The position numbers and the translations under genes were made by a program. A stretch of 64,000 nucleotides of DNA from Psychromarinibacter halotolerans. GTDB lineage: Bacteria; Pseudomonadota; Alphaproteobacteria; Rhodobacterales; Rhodobacteraceae. Under the pieces are notes generated by a model. The model was not told the origin of the DNA. It saw only the letters and a list, made by a program, of their open reading frames with translations, and ran no database searches. The stretch lies in the NCBI RefSeq assembly GCF_029168315.1, contig NZ_JARGYD010000001.1, positions 744,001-808,000 of the forward strand, in the 5' to 3' direction. Of this stretch, positions 52,230 to 61,794 are shown piece after piece. Position 1 is the stretch's first letter. The number at the start of each line of letters is the position of its first letter.

Positions 52230-52631
52230 CCGCTTGCGGTTCACGCCCATGTCGCCCCGCCCGAAGCGCAGGCGGGAATAAACCGCCAGCCGGGCGCCGT
52301 CGCCCTCGGGTACGGCGGTAACGGTGATGTAGTCCGGGAACCCCCAGACCAGCGACCGCGCGACATAGGTGATCTGCCCATCCTCGACACTGCCGGCCAG
52401 CCGGTCGGTGCGCGGTTCCTCGCGGGCGACCCGGTCGAACGCGGCCAGAAGCGAGGCTGGAGGCAACGCGTAAAGCTTGCTGTCGTCCGGCAACAGTCGC
52501 ACACCGCCGTCGCCGGGGTCCGGCGCCTTCAGCGGGTCAACGTGCCAGACGTCAGGGTCGCTGGGCGCAAGCCGGACATAGGCCATGGCCGCGGCCAGCA
52601 GCAGGACGATAAGGGCAAGGGTTGCTTTCAT
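52188..52631 (-). CDS. DUF1499 family protein
   Basis: A 147-residue protein with one N-terminal helix or signal anchor (LALIVLLLAAAMAYVRL) and the DUF1499 domain: WHVDPLKAPDPGDGGVR, then TYVARSLVWGFPDYITVTAV and LAVYSRLRFGRGDMGVN. Function unknown. Likely membrane-attached facing the periplasm. It overlaps the convergent small secreted gene by 42 bases. Confidence 0.85.
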   Translation of the reverse strand: MKATLALIVLLLAAAMAYVRLAPSDPDVWHVDPLKAPDPGDGGVRLLPDDSKLYALPPASLLAAFDRVAREEPRTDRLAGSVEDGQITYVARSLVWGFPDYITVTAVPEGDGARLAVYSRLRFGRGDMGVNRKRLDRWLHRLDAVIQ

Positions 52632-52685
52632 GGGGATCAGGGTAGCTTTCCGCCCCGTAGAGGCAAGCGCCCCGCGCCTTTGACG

Positions 52686-53648
52686 TCAGCCCCGACGCGT
52701 CCAGCCCCACAGGCACAGGATCTCGGTCGCGACATGCGCCCCGGCCACCGCCGTGATGCCTGCCGGATCGAAGGGGGGCGAAACCTCGACCACATCGCCG
52801 CCAACAAGGTTCACCCCCGCGATGCCCCGCAGGATCGCCGCCGCCTGCGCGCTGGACAGACCGCCCCAAACCGGCGTGCCGGTGCCCGGCGCGAACGCCG
52901 GATCAAGACAGTCGATGTCGAAGGACAGATACACCTTCGCGTCGCCCACCACGTCCAGCACCTGTGCGGCCACCGCCGCCGGGCCCGCACGATGCACCTC
53001 TGGCGCGTCGATCACGGTGATGCCCAAGGTGTCGGGGTTGTCGGTGCGGATGCCGATCTGAACCGAGCGGTCCACGTCGATCAACCCTTCCTTCACCGCC
53101 TTGTAGAACCCGGTGCCGTGATCGAACCGTGCCGGTTCGTAATCCGCCCACGTGTCGGTGTGGGCGTCGAACTGCACCAGCGCCAGCGGCCCGTGGCGTT
53201 TCACATGAGCGCGCAGGATCGGCAGCGAGATCGAGTGGTCGCCGCCCAGCGTCACCATCGCAGCGCCCTGCGACAGGATCGTCTCGGCGTGCGCCTCGAT
53301 CACCTGCGGGATGGTGGCCGGGGCGGCATAGTCGAACGGCATGTCGCCATAGTCCGCGATGGCGAACTCTTCCATGATGTCGAAGCCCCAGCCATAGGGC
53401 GCGTCGGGCGACTGCAGGGCGCTCGCCTCGCGGATCGCGCGCGGGCCCAGCCGCGTGCCGGGCCGGTTGGTCACCGCCTGATCGAAGGGAATCCCCGTCA
53501 CGGCGACGTCGACCCCGGTCAGGTCCTTGGAATACTTGCGTCGCAGGAAGGATGGCGCGCCGGAAAAGGTGTTCTCGAACGAATGCCCCCGGAATCCTTC
53601 AGCGGTCACCGCGCGGTCGGCGTGCGTCTTTGCGTCTTCAAGTCCCAT
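52686..53648 (-). CDS. speB: Agmatinase-family ureohydrolase
   Basis: A 320-residue Mn-dependent ureohydrolase: TGIPFDQAVTNRPGTRLGPR, metal ligands in LGGDHSISLPILRA, QFDAHTDTWADYE and LSFDIDCLDPAFAPGTGTP. It hydrolyses agmatine (or a related guanidino compound such as guanidinobutyrate) to urea and the amine. The gene starts three bases after the end of the M20 amidohydrolase gene, so both probably belong to one nitrogen-catabolic operon. The exact substrate is inferred only. Confidence 0.88.
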   Translation of the reverse strand: MGLEDAKTHADRAVTAEGFRGHSFENTFSGAPSFLRRKYSKDLTGVDVAVTGIPFDQAVTNRPGTRLGPRAIREASALQSPDAPYGWGFDIMEEFAIADYGDMPFDYAAPATIPQVIEAHAETILSQGAAMVTLGGDHSISLPILRAHVKRHGPLALVQFDAHTDTWADYEPARFDHGTGFYKAVKEGLIDVDRSVQIGIRTDNPDTLGITVIDAPEVHRAGPAAVAAQVLDVVGDAKVYLSFDIDCLDPAFAPGTGTPVWGGLSSAQAAAILRGIAGVNLVGGDVVEVSPPFDPAGITAVAGAHVATEILCLWGWTRRG

Positions 53649-53651
53649 CGG

Positions 53652-54827
53652 TCACTCCACCGGTTGCGCGCGCTCGACAAGCCGCGCGAAGAACGAGGCG
53701 CCGACCGGCGCGATCTCGTCATTGAAATCGAATTTCGGGTGATGAACCAGCGGTCCCTCCCCCTGCCCAAGGAACAAGTACGACCCCGGCCGGGCTTCCA
53801 GCATGAACGAGAAGTCCTCGGCCCCCATCTCGGCCGCGGCGTCCGTGTCCACCGCCGCCTCGCCGACGACCTCGGCGGCGACACCGGCGGCAAAGGCGGT
53901 CTCGTCGGCGGTGTTGATCGTCGGCGGATAGCCTTCGATCAGCTTCAGGTCGGCGGTCACGCCATAGCCCCCCGCGATCCCGGCCAGTTGGTCGCGGAAC
54001 CGCGCCACCGTGCCCTGCCGCACCTCTGGGTCAAAGCTGCGGATGGTGCCCGCGAAGGTTGCCACCTCGGGGATCACGTTGTGGGCGCTGCCCGCGTGGA
54101 TCTGGGTGATCGAGATGACAAGGCTTTTCATCGGGTCGGTGTTGCGGGTGACGATAGTCTGGGCCGCCTGCACCATCGCGGCCACCGCCGGGATCGGGTC
54201 GACCGCTTCCTGGGGCATCGCCGCATGGCCGCCTCGGCCCGTGACCGTCACGACGAAATCGTCCACCGCCGCCATCAGCGGCCCCGGCGTGGTGTGGAAG
54301 GTGTTCAGCGGGTAATGCGGCGCGCAGTGCAGGGCAAAGACCTGCCCGATGCCGAACCGGTCCATCACGCCTTCGTCCACCATCGCGCCGCCGCCGCCGC
54401 CCTGTTCCTCGGCCGGCTGAAAGATCAGCGCCACGCGGCCCCGGAAATTCCGCGTCTCGGCAAGGTACTTGGCGGCGCCCAGCAGCATCGTGGTGTGGCC
54501 GTCATGGCCGCAAGCGTGCATCGCGCCGGGCACTTCGGACGCATAGTCCAGCCCGGTTTCCTCGGACATCGGCAGCGCATCCATGTCGGCGCGCAGGCCG
54601 ATGACGGGCCCACCGTCACCGGTGTTCCCCTGCCCTTTGATGATCGCGACGACGCCACTGGTCGCTATGCCTTCGTGGATCTCGTCCACGCCGAAGGCTT
54701 TCAGTTTCTCGGCGACAAAGGCCGCGGTGCCATGGCAGGCGAACTCTAGCTCGGGATGACGGTGCAGCCAGCGGCGCCACTCTTTCATTTCTTCGGCGAA
54801 GTCGCCAATGCGATTGACGATGGCCAT
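53652..54827 (-). CDS. M20-family amidohydrolase (hippurate hydrolase/IAA-amino acid hydrolase type)
   Basis: A 391-residue metallo-amidohydrolase: WRRWLHRHPELEFACHGTAA, GLRADMDALPMSEETGLDYA, HACGHDGHTTMLLGAAKYLA, FQPAEEQGGGGGAMVDEG, ITQIHAGSAHNVIPE and the late GAEDFSFML. The inserted dimerisation domain spans about residues 185-295. It cleaves N-acyl or aryl amino acids; the true substrate is unknown. GGGAGAG precedes ATG 54827. First gene of the operon with the agmatinase, divergent from mazG. Confidence 0.9.
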   Translation of the reverse strand: MAIVNRIGDFAEEMKEWRRWLHRHPELEFACHGTAAFVAEKLKAFGVDEIHEGIATSGVVAIIKGQGNTGDGGPVIGLRADMDALPMSEETGLDYASEVPGAMHACGHDGHTTMLLGAAKYLAETRNFRGRVALIFQPAEEQGGGGGAMVDEGVMDRFGIGQVFALHCAPHYPLNTFHTTPGPLMAAVDDFVVTVTGRGGHAAMPQEAVDPIPAVAAMVQAAQTIVTRNTDPMKSLVISITQIHAGSAHNVIPEVATFAGTIRSFDPEVRQGTVARFRDQLAGIAGGYGVTADLKLIEGYPPTINTADETAFAAGVAAEVVGEAAVDTDAAAEMGAEDFSFMLEARPGSYLFLGQGEGPLVHHPKFDFNDEIAPVGASFFARLVERAQPVE

Positions 54828-54893
54828 GTGGACTCTCCCGTCTCGGCTATCGGATAACGGCGGCGACGATTCCAGAAATACGCGGGGGCGACA

Positions 54894-55715
54894 ATGGCGA
54901 AAGACAGCGACACGCTGGTGCACGATCCGAATGGCGGCCTGCCCCGCCTGCTTGAGATCATGCGCCGCCTGCGCGATCCCGAAACGGGATGCCCGTGGGA
55001 CATCGAACAGGACTTCGCCACCATCGCCCCCTACACCATCGAGGAAGCCTACGAGGTCGCGGACGCGATCGAGCGCGAGGCGTGGGGCGAGCTGAAGGGC
55101 GAACTGGGCGACCTGCTGTTCCAGTCGGTGTTTCACGCGCAGATGGCGTCGGAGCGCGGGCTGTTCGACTTCCACGAGGTCGCGGACACCATGTCGGACA
55201 AGATGGTCGCACGTCACCCGCATGTGTTCGGCAGCCAGACCGGCATCGACAGCCCCGAGGCGCAGACCGAGAACTGGGAAACCGTGAAGGCCGCCGAGCG
55301 CGCCGCGAAGGGCGCCAAGGGTGTGCTGGATGACGTCGCCATCGGTCTGCCGGCGCTGCTGCGGGCGCTGAAGCTGCAAAAGCGCGCCGCGCGGGTGGGC
55401 TTCGACTGGCCCGACATCGGTCAGGTTCTCGACAAGCTGACCGAAGAGGCCCACGAACTGGCCGAGGCGCGAGAGACGCTGACGCAGGCCGAGGTCGAGG
55501 AAGAGATGGGCGACTTCCTGTTCGTCGCCGCCAACCTTGCCCGGCACCTCGACGTCGACCCCGAGGCGGCGCTGCGGGCCGCCAACGCCAAGTTCACCCG
55601 GCGCTTCGCCCGGATCGAGGCGCGGCTGGCCGAACAGGGCAAGCGCCCCGAGGAGTCGACGCTGGAAGAGATGGACGCCCTATGGGACGCCGCGAAGGCC
55701 GAGGAAAAAGGCTGA
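54894..55715 (+). CDS. mazG: Nucleoside triphosphate pyrophosphohydrolase MazG
   Basis: Hydrolyses (d)NTPs to NMP and pyrophosphate, cleaning the pool and affecting stress signalling. 273 residues with two MazG domains: the first with CPWDIEQDFATIAPYTIEEA and GELKGELGDLLFQSVFHAQM (EExx12-28ExxD metal site), the second with DWPDIGQVLDKLTEEAHELA and EEEMGDFLFVAANLARHL. Monocistronic, converging on an EamA transporter gene. Confidence 0.94.
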   Translation: MAKDSDTLVHDPNGGLPRLLEIMRRLRDPETGCPWDIEQDFATIAPYTIEEAYEVADAIEREAWGELKGELGDLLFQSVFHAQMASERGLFDFHEVADTMSDKMVARHPHVFGSQTGIDSPEAQTENWETVKAAERAAKGAKGVLDDVAIGLPALLRALKLQKRAARVGFDWPDIGQVLDKLTEEAHELAEARETLTQAEVEEEMGDFLFVAANLARHLDVDPEAALRAANAKFTRRFARIEARLAEQGKRPEESTLEEMDALWDAAKAEEKG

Positions 55716-55730
55716 CGCCCTGCCGGTCCG

Positions 55731-56639
55731 CTAGCGCCGCTGCGCCAGCTTGCGTTCGCGCAGGAAGGTGTACAGCCCCGCCGCAAGGATGATCGCCGAT
55801 CCGACATAGGTCAGCGTGTCTGGCTGTTCCGCGAAAACAAGGATGCCCAGCCCGGTGGTAAAGACCAGCCGGGCATATCGGAACGGCGCGACCACCGCGA
55901 CCGGCGCCGCGCGCATCGCCGAGGTCAGCGCGTAATAGCCCGTGGTCGTCACCACGACCGCCCCCGCGACATGCACAAGACCGATGCCGCTGACCACCGG
56001 CGTTTCCCCCATCAGGACCATCGTCAGGATGCCGAAGGGAATGGTCGCGGCGAAGCCCCATGTCGACAGGGTGATCGACGGCACCTCGGGCGGGCACAGC
56101 CGGGTGTAAAGGTCGCGAAACGCCAGCGCGACCACCGCGATCAGCACGAAGATCACCGAGGGCGCAAAGGATGCCGACCACGGCCGCACCACCAAAAGCA
56201 TGCCGCCCAGCCCGACCAGCACGGCGGCCCAGCGGCGCGGGCCGACGGGTTCCTTCAGGATCAGCGCGGCGCCCACGGTCACGATCAGCGGCGTGGTTTG
56301 CAGCAGCGCCGCCACCAGCGACAGCGGCGCATAGGTCAGGCCGATCACCAGCCCGAAGGCGGCCACGATCTCGAACACGTTGCGGCGCATTACCGTGGGG
56401 TGCCAGAACCGCCGGTCCCAGACCCGCGCGCGCTGCATCCGCGCCATCAGAAGGAAGAACGCGGTGCCGCCCAGCGACAGCAGAAACATCACCTGTCCCG
56501 GCGGCTGGCTGCCCCCGGCAAGCTTGATGAACATGTCCGACACGGCCAGCAGCGCCATCGCAAGCACCATAAGGCCAATGCCGCGAGTCGAACCGGACGT
56601 TTCAAAGCCCGGGGCATCCGGGCGGGATTGTATGCTCAT
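55731..56639 (-). CDS. EamA/DMT-family transporter
   Basis: A 302-residue protein with ten helices in two EamA repeats: repeat 1 begins GIGLMVLAMALLAVSDMFIK, and repeat 2 follows SFAPSVIFVLIAVVALAF, ending in a basic tail, LRERKLAQRR. These transporters export or import small metabolites and amino acids; no substrate can be named. Its ATG overlaps the stop of the Fur-family gene (ATGA), so it is co-translated with that regulator and may be metal-responsive. Confidence 0.87.
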   Translation of the reverse strand: MSIQSRPDAPGFETSGSTRGIGLMVLAMALLAVSDMFIKLAGGSQPPGQVMFLLSLGGTAFFLLMARMQRARVWDRRFWHPTVMRRNVFEIVAAFGLVIGLTYAPLSLVAALLQTTPLIVTVGAALILKEPVGPRRWAAVLVGLGGMLLVVRPWSASFAPSVIFVLIAVVALAFRDLYTRLCPPEVPSITLSTWGFAATIPFGILTMVLMGETPVVSGIGLVHVAGAVVVTTTGYYALTSAMRAAPVAVVAPFRYARLVFTTGLGILVFAEQPDTLTYVGSAIILAAGLYTFLRERKLAQRR

Positions 56640-57052
56640 TGACGGGGCTTCTTCGGAACGCCGTACAGTTCCAGCCGGTGACCCCGCAACTCAAAGCCCA
56701 GCTTCTCGGCGATCTTCGCCTGCAACGCCTCGATCTCGGGATCGCAGAACTCGATCACTTCGCCGGAATGGATGTCGATCAGGTGATCGTGGTGATCGCG
56801 GTCCGCGTCTTCATAGCGGGCGCGACCGTCGCCGAATTCCAGCTTCTCGACGATGCCCGCCTCTTCGAACAGCTTCACCGTGCGGTACACGGTGGCCAAC
56901 GAGATTCGCGGGTCCGCCGCGCTGGCGCGGGTGTACAGCGCCTCAACGTCGGGGTGGTCGTCGGAGTCCTGAAGCACCTGCGCGATCACCCGGCGCTGGC
57001 CGGTCATGCGCAGGCCCTTGGCCTCGCAGCGTTGCAGGATGGTGTCGGTCAC
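56636..57052 (-). CDS. Fur-family metal-responsive regulator (Fur/Mur type)
   Basis: A 138-residue Fur protein: winged helix (LRMTGQRRVIAQVLQDSDDH to ISLATVYRTVKLFEEAGIVE) and metal-binding dimerisation domain. Ligands seen: His33, and His88/His90 in DRDHHDHLIDIHSGEVIEF. The CxxC structural zinc sites of E. coli Fur are absent (only Cys9 and Cys103). This is typical of alphaproteobacterial Fur homologues, many of which act as manganese regulators (Mur). The GTG at 57052 has GAGGAG six bases upstream. Coupled to an EamA transporter. Confidence 0.9.
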   Translation of the reverse strand: MTDTILQRCEAKGLRMTGQRRVIAQVLQDSDDHPDVEALYTRASAADPRISLATVYRTVKLFEEAGIVEKLEFGDGRARYEDADRDHHDHLIDIHSGEVIEFCDPEIEALQAKIAEKLGFELRGHRLELYGVPKKPRQ

Positions 57053-57258
57053 GTCATGCTCCTCGTGCCGGCTCGTCTTAGGCGAAGTGCGGCGCGGGCG
57101 CCATCCGAGCGCACATAATTTTCCGCGAAAAGTCGCGACCCGCCGGATGGCGGCAACGGGATCGCGCCGCGGTAGGCTTGCCCCCGCCGCCGATTTACGA
57201 TCCTTTGGCGCCGCTGTCCGCCCTGCCGATCCGGTGCGGCGGCACCGAGGAGGATACC

Positions 57259-58170
57259 ATGCAGCGCAAAGACCACATCGACGCCTTCGGGGCGGTGACA
57301 TTGATCTGCTTCGCCGTCGCGCTTGGCTTCAATCAGGTCGTGGTCAAGGTCGCCAACGATGGTCTGCAGCCGGTCTTCGCCGCCGCGTTGCGGTCGCTTC
57401 TGGCGCTGCCGATCCTGCTGGCCTGGATTCGCCTGCGCGGCCAGTCGCTGTACGTCGAGCCCGCCGCGCGCCCGTGGTGCGCGCTGATGGGCGTCGTCTT
57501 CGCCGTTGAATTCGTATGCCTCTTCCTTGCGCTGGACCTGACCTCGGTCGCCCGCACCTCGGTCATTTTCTACGGGATGCCGGTCTGGCTGGCGTTGCTG
57601 GCGCATATCCTTGTCCCCGGCGACCGCCTGTCGCCGCGCAAGGCGGCGGGGCTGGCCTTGGCGATGGCTGGGGTCGCCGTCGCGATCCTGTCGCGCGGCA
57701 GCGGCGGCGAGGCGGGGCTGGCGGGCGACCTGCTGGCGCTGGCCGCGTCACTTTTGTGGGCGCTGATCGCCCTGCTGACCAAGGTCTCGCCCTTCTCGCG
57801 CGTGCCTCCGGCGCAGCAGCTGACTTGGCAGATCGCGGTCTCTGTCCCCGTGCTGTTCGCCTTCGCCGCCTTCTTCGGCCCGGCGATCCGCGACTTCGAC
57901 GGCATCACCGCCGCCGCGCTTGGATTCCAGATTCTGCTGGTGTCGGCGGGGTTCCTGCTGTGGATGTGGCTGATGAAGATCTACCCGGCGTCGGGCGTCA
58001 CCTCGTTCAGCTTCCTGTCGCCCGTGGTCGGGGTGTTCTTCGGCTGGCTGCTGCTGGGCGAAACGGTGGGCTATGCCCTGTGGGTGGCGCTGGCGCTGGT
58101 GGCGGCGGGGCTGGTGCTGGTCAACCGCCCGCCCCGGACCACGTCGATGTCGGCCCAAACCGGCAAGTGA
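57259..58170 (+). CDS. EamA/DMT-family transporter
   Basis: A 303-residue ten-helix transporter: FGAVTLICFAVALGFNQVVV starts repeat 1, RTSVIFYGMPVWLALLAH ends it, and repeat 2 carries LALAASLLWALIALLT and SFSFLSPVVGVFFGWLLLGE. It is a different branch from the EamA gene at 55731. GAGGAGG lies just before ATG 57259. Its final 100 bases are also the end of a convergent nuclease/phosphatase-type gene. Confidence 0.88.
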   Translation: MQRKDHIDAFGAVTLICFAVALGFNQVVVKVANDGLQPVFAAALRSLLALPILLAWIRLRGQSLYVEPAARPWCALMGVVFAVEFVCLFLALDLTSVARTSVIFYGMPVWLALLAHILVPGDRLSPRKAAGLALAMAGVAVAILSRGSGGEAGLAGDLLALAASLLWALIALLTKVSPFSRVPPAQQLTWQIAVSVPVLFAFAAFFGPAIRDFDGITAAALGFQILLVSAGFLLWMWLMKIYPASGVTSFSFLSPVVGVFFGWLLLGETVGYALWVALALVAAGLVLVNRPPRTTSMSAQTGK

Positions 58171-58802
58171 TCCGACGCGCTGCGGGCCGGACGCGCCTGT
58201 TCGACCCCGGCATCGCGAAGCTCCAGCCCATCGCTCAGCGCGATCCGGTCCAATGCCGCGACGGGGCGCGCGGCATGGAAACTGCGGCCCGGGGTGTGAA
58301 CGCGAAAGCGGCCGTCCAACGCCTCTAGCCCGGTGCGGGCGCGCCATTCGTTGAAGTCGCCAAGGATCACCGTGGGCCGGTCGTCGTGGAACTTGTCCGC
58401 GATACGCGCCAATTGCCGCCGCCGGTCGCTGCGCAACAAGCCAAGGTGAACCCCCACGATGCGCACGTCGCCGATCTCGACCGCCACCGCGCCACGCGGT
58501 TCGGTTCCCGGCAGGTCAAGGTGGTCAATCGCCGTGGGCACCAGCCCGCGCCGCAGCAGGATCGCGTTGCCGTGCCAGCCCAACGACACATCGTTGCGGG
58601 CGAAGTGCACGGGAACGAAATCCGTCTCGTGTTCCAGCATATCATGCGGAAGCGCCGCCGGACGCGCGCCCAGCCGTTTGTCGGCCTCTTGCAGGACGAC
58701 GATATCGGCATCCAGCCCGTTGATCACCGACAAGGTGCGACCGGGGTCGCGGCGGCGGTCGAGACCAAGACACTTCCGAATATTGTAGCTGGCAATCCGC
58801 AC
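58071..58802 (-). CDS. Endonuclease/exonuclease/phosphatase (EEP) family protein
   Basis: A 243-residue EEP-fold enzyme: MRIASYNIRKCLGLDRRRDP, then VVLQEADKRLG (metal Glu), VGVHLGLLRSDRRRQ, VILGDFNEW (Asp/Asn) and ARSASDHLPVWADIDV (the final Asp-His pair). Such proteins cleave DNA, phosphoinositides or sphingomyelin-like phosphodiesters; the substrate is unknown. The start is GTG 58802 with AAGGAG upstream. The last 23 or so residues after the catalytic fold are encoded antisense to the EamA gene, a 100-base overlap. Confidence 0.85.
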   Translation of the reverse strand: MRIASYNIRKCLGLDRRRDPGRTLSVINGLDADIVVLQEADKRLGARPAALPHDMLEHETDFVPVHFARNDVSLGWHGNAILLRRGLVPTAIDHLDLPGTEPRGAVAVEIGDVRIVGVHLGLLRSDRRRQLARIADKFHDDRPTVILGDFNEWRARTGLEALDGRFRVHTPGRSFHAARPVAALDRIALSDGLELRDAGVEQARPARSASDHLPVWADIDVVRGGRLTSTSPAATSASATHRA

Positions 58803-58882
58803 GTCGGACGGCTCCTTGCGGTTCGGTATCACGTTATCATCTAGGCACACCGACGCCGCATTGCAAAAGGCGCGGTGCGCGG

Positions 58883-60304
58883 TCAGGTGCCGCAGAAGGT
58901 CTGGCGGACTTCTTCCTCGGGACCCGGCGCTTCGGCGAGATGCGCGTGATCGGGCGACAGCCGGAACGGGGTCGCAAGCGCTTCGTTCAGTGTCAGGAAC
59001 GGCGCGTAGTCGCCTGCCACAGCTGCGGAAATCGCCTGTTCGACGCGGTGGTTCCGCGCGATCACCGCCGGGTTCGCGGCGCGGGCCCGGTCCTGCCAGT
59101 CCGACGGACGCCGGGCTGCCCACCGGGTGGCCCAGTCGTCGAACCCCGAAGGATCAGAGAACTCGGCCCGGGCGCTGTCTTCCGACAGGCCCCGGAAGGT
59201 GCGCGTGAAATCGGCGCCCTGTTCCGTCATCAGCGTCAGCAGCGCCTCGATCAGCGGCACGTCTTCTGCCGTTGCGTCCGCCAGGCCCAGTTTGGCGCCG
59301 AAGGTCGCGATCCACGCGTCCTGATAGATGTCGGGGAACCGGTTCACCGCCTCGGTCGCCTTTTCGATGGCGGTATTCTGGTCCGGGTCGATCAGCGGCA
59401 GGATCGCGGTGGCCAGTTGCGCCATGTTCCAAACCGCGATTTCCGGTTGCTTCGCATAGGCATAGCGGCCGTACTGATCAATCGAGCTGAACACTTTGCC
59501 GGGATGGTACGCATCCATGAAGGCGCAGGGACCATAGTCGATCGTCTCGCCCGCGACGCTGGAATTGTCGGTGTTCATCACCCCGTGGATAAAGCCGACG
59601 CCCAGCCACTGCGCCACCAGCCGCGCCTGCCGTGCGGTGACGGCGTTCAGCAGCCCCAGCGCATCGCCCGCCTCGGGATAGTGGCGCTCGATCACGTAAT
59701 CGGTGAGTGCTTGCAACGCCTCGAGATCGCCGCGCGCGGCGAAATACTGGAAGGTGCCGACGCGCACGTGGCTGCTAGCGACGCGGGTCAGCACCGCGCC
59801 GGGAAGCGCGCCGTTGCGGATCACCGGATCGCCGGTGGTGACGGCCGCCAACGCCCGCGTGGTCGGGATGCCGAGGGCATGCATCGCCTCTGACACGATG
59901 TATTCGCGCAGGACCGGACCCAGCCACGCACGGCCATCGCCCATCCGGGAATACGGCGTCGGACCTGCACCCTTCAGCTGAAGATCGCGTCGTACCCCAT
60001 TGGTATCTATGACTTCCCCCAGCAGGATCGCACGTCCGTCGCCCAGTTGCGGGTTCCAGCCGCCGAACTGGTGCCCGGCATAGACCTGCGCCAGCGGATC
60101 GGCACCGTCGGGGACCGCATTGCCCGCCAGCGCGGCCACGCCCTCGGGGGACCGCAAGGCCTGCGGGTCCAGCCCAAGCTCGGCCGCCAGCGCGTCGTTC
60201 ACCTGGATCAGGCCGGGTTCAGAGACCGGGGTCGGCGCAAGGCGCGAATAGAACCGGTCAGGCAACCGGCCATAGCTGTTGTCGAAGGGAACGTGCAGGG
60301 TCAT
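58883..60304 (-). CDS. selO: Protein AMPylase SelO (YdiU/UPF0061)
   Basis: A 473-residue pseudokinase-fold enzyme that transfers AMP to protein hydroxyls, implicated in redox stress. Seen: [57 protein letters not shown], and the inverted active site [20 protein letters not shown] followed by [11 protein letters not shown]. The C-terminus ends TFCGT: the penultimate-region cysteine corresponds to the selenocysteine of animal SelO. Monocistronic. Confidence 0.95.
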   Translation of the reverse strand: MTLHVPFDNSYGRLPDRFYSRLAPTPVSEPGLIQVNDALAAELGLDPQALRSPEGVAALAGNAVPDGADPLAQVYAGHQFGGWNPQLGDGRAILLGEVIDTNGVRRDLQLKGAGPTPYSRMGDGRAWLGPVLREYIVSEAMHALGIPTTRALAAVTTGDPVIRNGALPGAVLTRVASSHVRVGTFQYFAARGDLEALQALTDYVIERHYPEAGDALGLLNAVTARQARLVAQWLGVGFIHGVMNTDNSSVAGETIDYGPCAFMDAYHPGKVFSSIDQYGRYAYAKQPEIAVWNMAQLATAILPLIDPDQNTAIEKATEAVNRFPDIYQDAWIATFGAKLGLADATAEDVPLIEALLTLMTEQGADFTRTFRGLSEDSARAEFSDPSGFDDWATRWAARRPSDWQDRARAANPAVIARNHRVEQAISAAVAGDYAPFLTLNEALATPFRLSPDHAHLAEAPGPEEEVRQTFCGT

Positions 60305-60343
60305 GCGCCAGATCTAGGGTGCGAAGCGCGGCGTGGGAAGGGG

Positions 60344-60793
60344 TCAGGGCCGCCAGGTCAGGAAGTGATAGCCATCCCGCACCTTGAAGCCGCGCCGCTG
60401 GTACAGCCTGAGGGCGGGCTCGTTTGCCGGGTCCGCCTCTAGGTGCAGAGCTTTCAGTCCGGCCTGCGCAAGCTGCGGCATCAGCGCCATTAGTACTTCT
60501 GTCCCCATACCGCGACCGCGCACGTTCTCGCGGATGAAGAACTCGTCGATGATCCCGTCCATGCCGCCGAACTCGATGGACCAGCCGAAGCTAAGCGCGA
60601 TGTAGCCCACCGGCGCCCGCCGCAGCCCGATCAGCCAGACCGCGCCCAACGGCGATCCGGCCAGCAGCGGCGTCAGCGCGGCGCGGCGGGTGTCGTCATC
60701 CCCCGCGATGCCCTCGAACGCATGGTAGGCCGCAACCAGCGGCAGCAGGCGGTCGAGGTCATCCTCGGCGGCAAGATGAAGCTTGGCGCTCAC
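60344..60793 (-). CDS. GNAT-family N-acetyltransferase
   Basis: A 149-residue single GNAT domain: LHLAAEDDLDRLLPLVAAYH at the start, the acetyl-CoA loop ENVRGRGMGTEVLMALM, and the end KALHLEADPANEPALRLYQR plus GFKVRDGYHFL. The acceptor substrate is unknown. Overlaps the nucleoside hydrolase gene by ATGA, so they form an operon. Confidence 0.88.
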   Translation of the reverse strand: MSAKLHLAAEDDLDRLLPLVAAYHAFEGIAGDDDTRRAALTPLLAGSPLGAVWLIGLRRAPVGYIALSFGWSIEFGGMDGIIDEFFIRENVRGRGMGTEVLMALMPQLAQAGLKALHLEADPANEPALRLYQRRGFKVRDGYHFLTWRP

Positions 60794-61725
60794 AACCGGG
60801 CCAGACGTTCGGTCAGCAGCGCAAAGAAGCCGTCAGCGTCGATGTCGCCCATGAAGGTCGCGTTGGGCGCCCGGTCGGTGACGCGCCACCAGTCGGCGAC
60901 GGTCATGCCCCGCGTCAGGTCGGACTGCAGTTCGATCTCGACGTTGATGTGACGCCCGCTGAACAACTCGGGCTTCAGCAGATAGGCGATCACCGTCGGG
61001 TCGTGCAGCGGACCGCCTTGCGAGCCGTATTTCTCCATGTCGAAGCGTTCGAAGAAATCGGTCCAGCTTGCCACGATCTCGCCCACGCGCCCGATGGCGC
61101 GGAACGCCTCGATCCGGGGGCGCGTGGTCAGGGCCTTGTGCGACACGTCCAGCGGCATGATCGTGATCGGAACGCCCGATTTCAGAACGATATCCGCTGC
61201 TTCCGGGTCGACGTAGATGTTGAATTCGGCGGCGGGCGTGACGTTGCCCACCTCGAAATAGGCGCCGCCCATCAGGACGATCTCTTGCACCTTTTCCTTG
61301 ATGTCGGGCGCCTTCTGGAATGCGGTGCCGATGTTGGTCAGCGGCCCCAGCGGGCACAGCGTGACCGTTCCGGCGGGCTCGGCGCGCAGCGTCTCGATGA
61401 TGTAATCGACGGCGTGGGTGTCCTGCACCGGCATGGTCGGGTCCGGCAGCTGAATCCCGTCAAGGCCGGTCTTGCCGTGGACGTATTCCGCCGTCACAAG
61501 CTCGCGCGCCATCGGGCGGTCGCAGCCTTCGTAGACGCGGGTGTCGGGCTTGCCCGCGACTTCGCAGACGATGCGGGCGTTCTTCGAGGTCAGCGCCAGC
61601 GGCACGTTGCCCGCGACGGCGGTGATGCCCAGAACCTCGATGTCCTCGGGGCTGGCCAGAGCCAGCAGGATGGCCACGGCGTCGTCTTGGCCGGGGTCGG
61701 TGTCGATGATGATCTTGCGTGTCAT
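60790..61725 (-). CDS. Inosine-uridine-preferring nucleoside hydrolase family protein
   Basis: A 311-residue calcium-dependent ribohydrolase: the metal site IIIDTDPGQDDAVAILLAL, TAVAGNVPLALTSKNA, VTLCPLGPLTNIGTAF, IVLMGGAYFEVGNVTPAAEF (with the NIYVDPEAA stretch), PLDVSHKAL, and the late metal aspartate in GPLHDPTVIAYLL. It cleaves the N-glycosidic bond of nucleosides for base salvage. ATG 61725 is preferred to an in-frame start 27 bases upstream. Coupled to the GNAT gene. Confidence 0.93.
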   Translation of the reverse strand: MTRKIIIDTDPGQDDAVAILLALASPEDIEVLGITAVAGNVPLALTSKNARIVCEVAGKPDTRVYEGCDRPMARELVTAEYVHGKTGLDGIQLPDPTMPVQDTHAVDYIIETLRAEPAGTVTLCPLGPLTNIGTAFQKAPDIKEKVQEIVLMGGAYFEVGNVTPAAEFNIYVDPEAADIVLKSGVPITIMPLDVSHKALTTRPRIEAFRAIGRVGEIVASWTDFFERFDMEKYGSQGGPLHDPTVIAYLLKPELFSGRHINVEIELQSDLTRGMTVADWWRVTDRAPNATFMGDIDADGFFALLTERLARL

Positions 61726-61794
61726 TGGTGTGTCCTGATTTGCCGGGGACACTGTCGAAGCGGCGCGCGGAAGTAAAGCGGGCCGGAACGCGAA

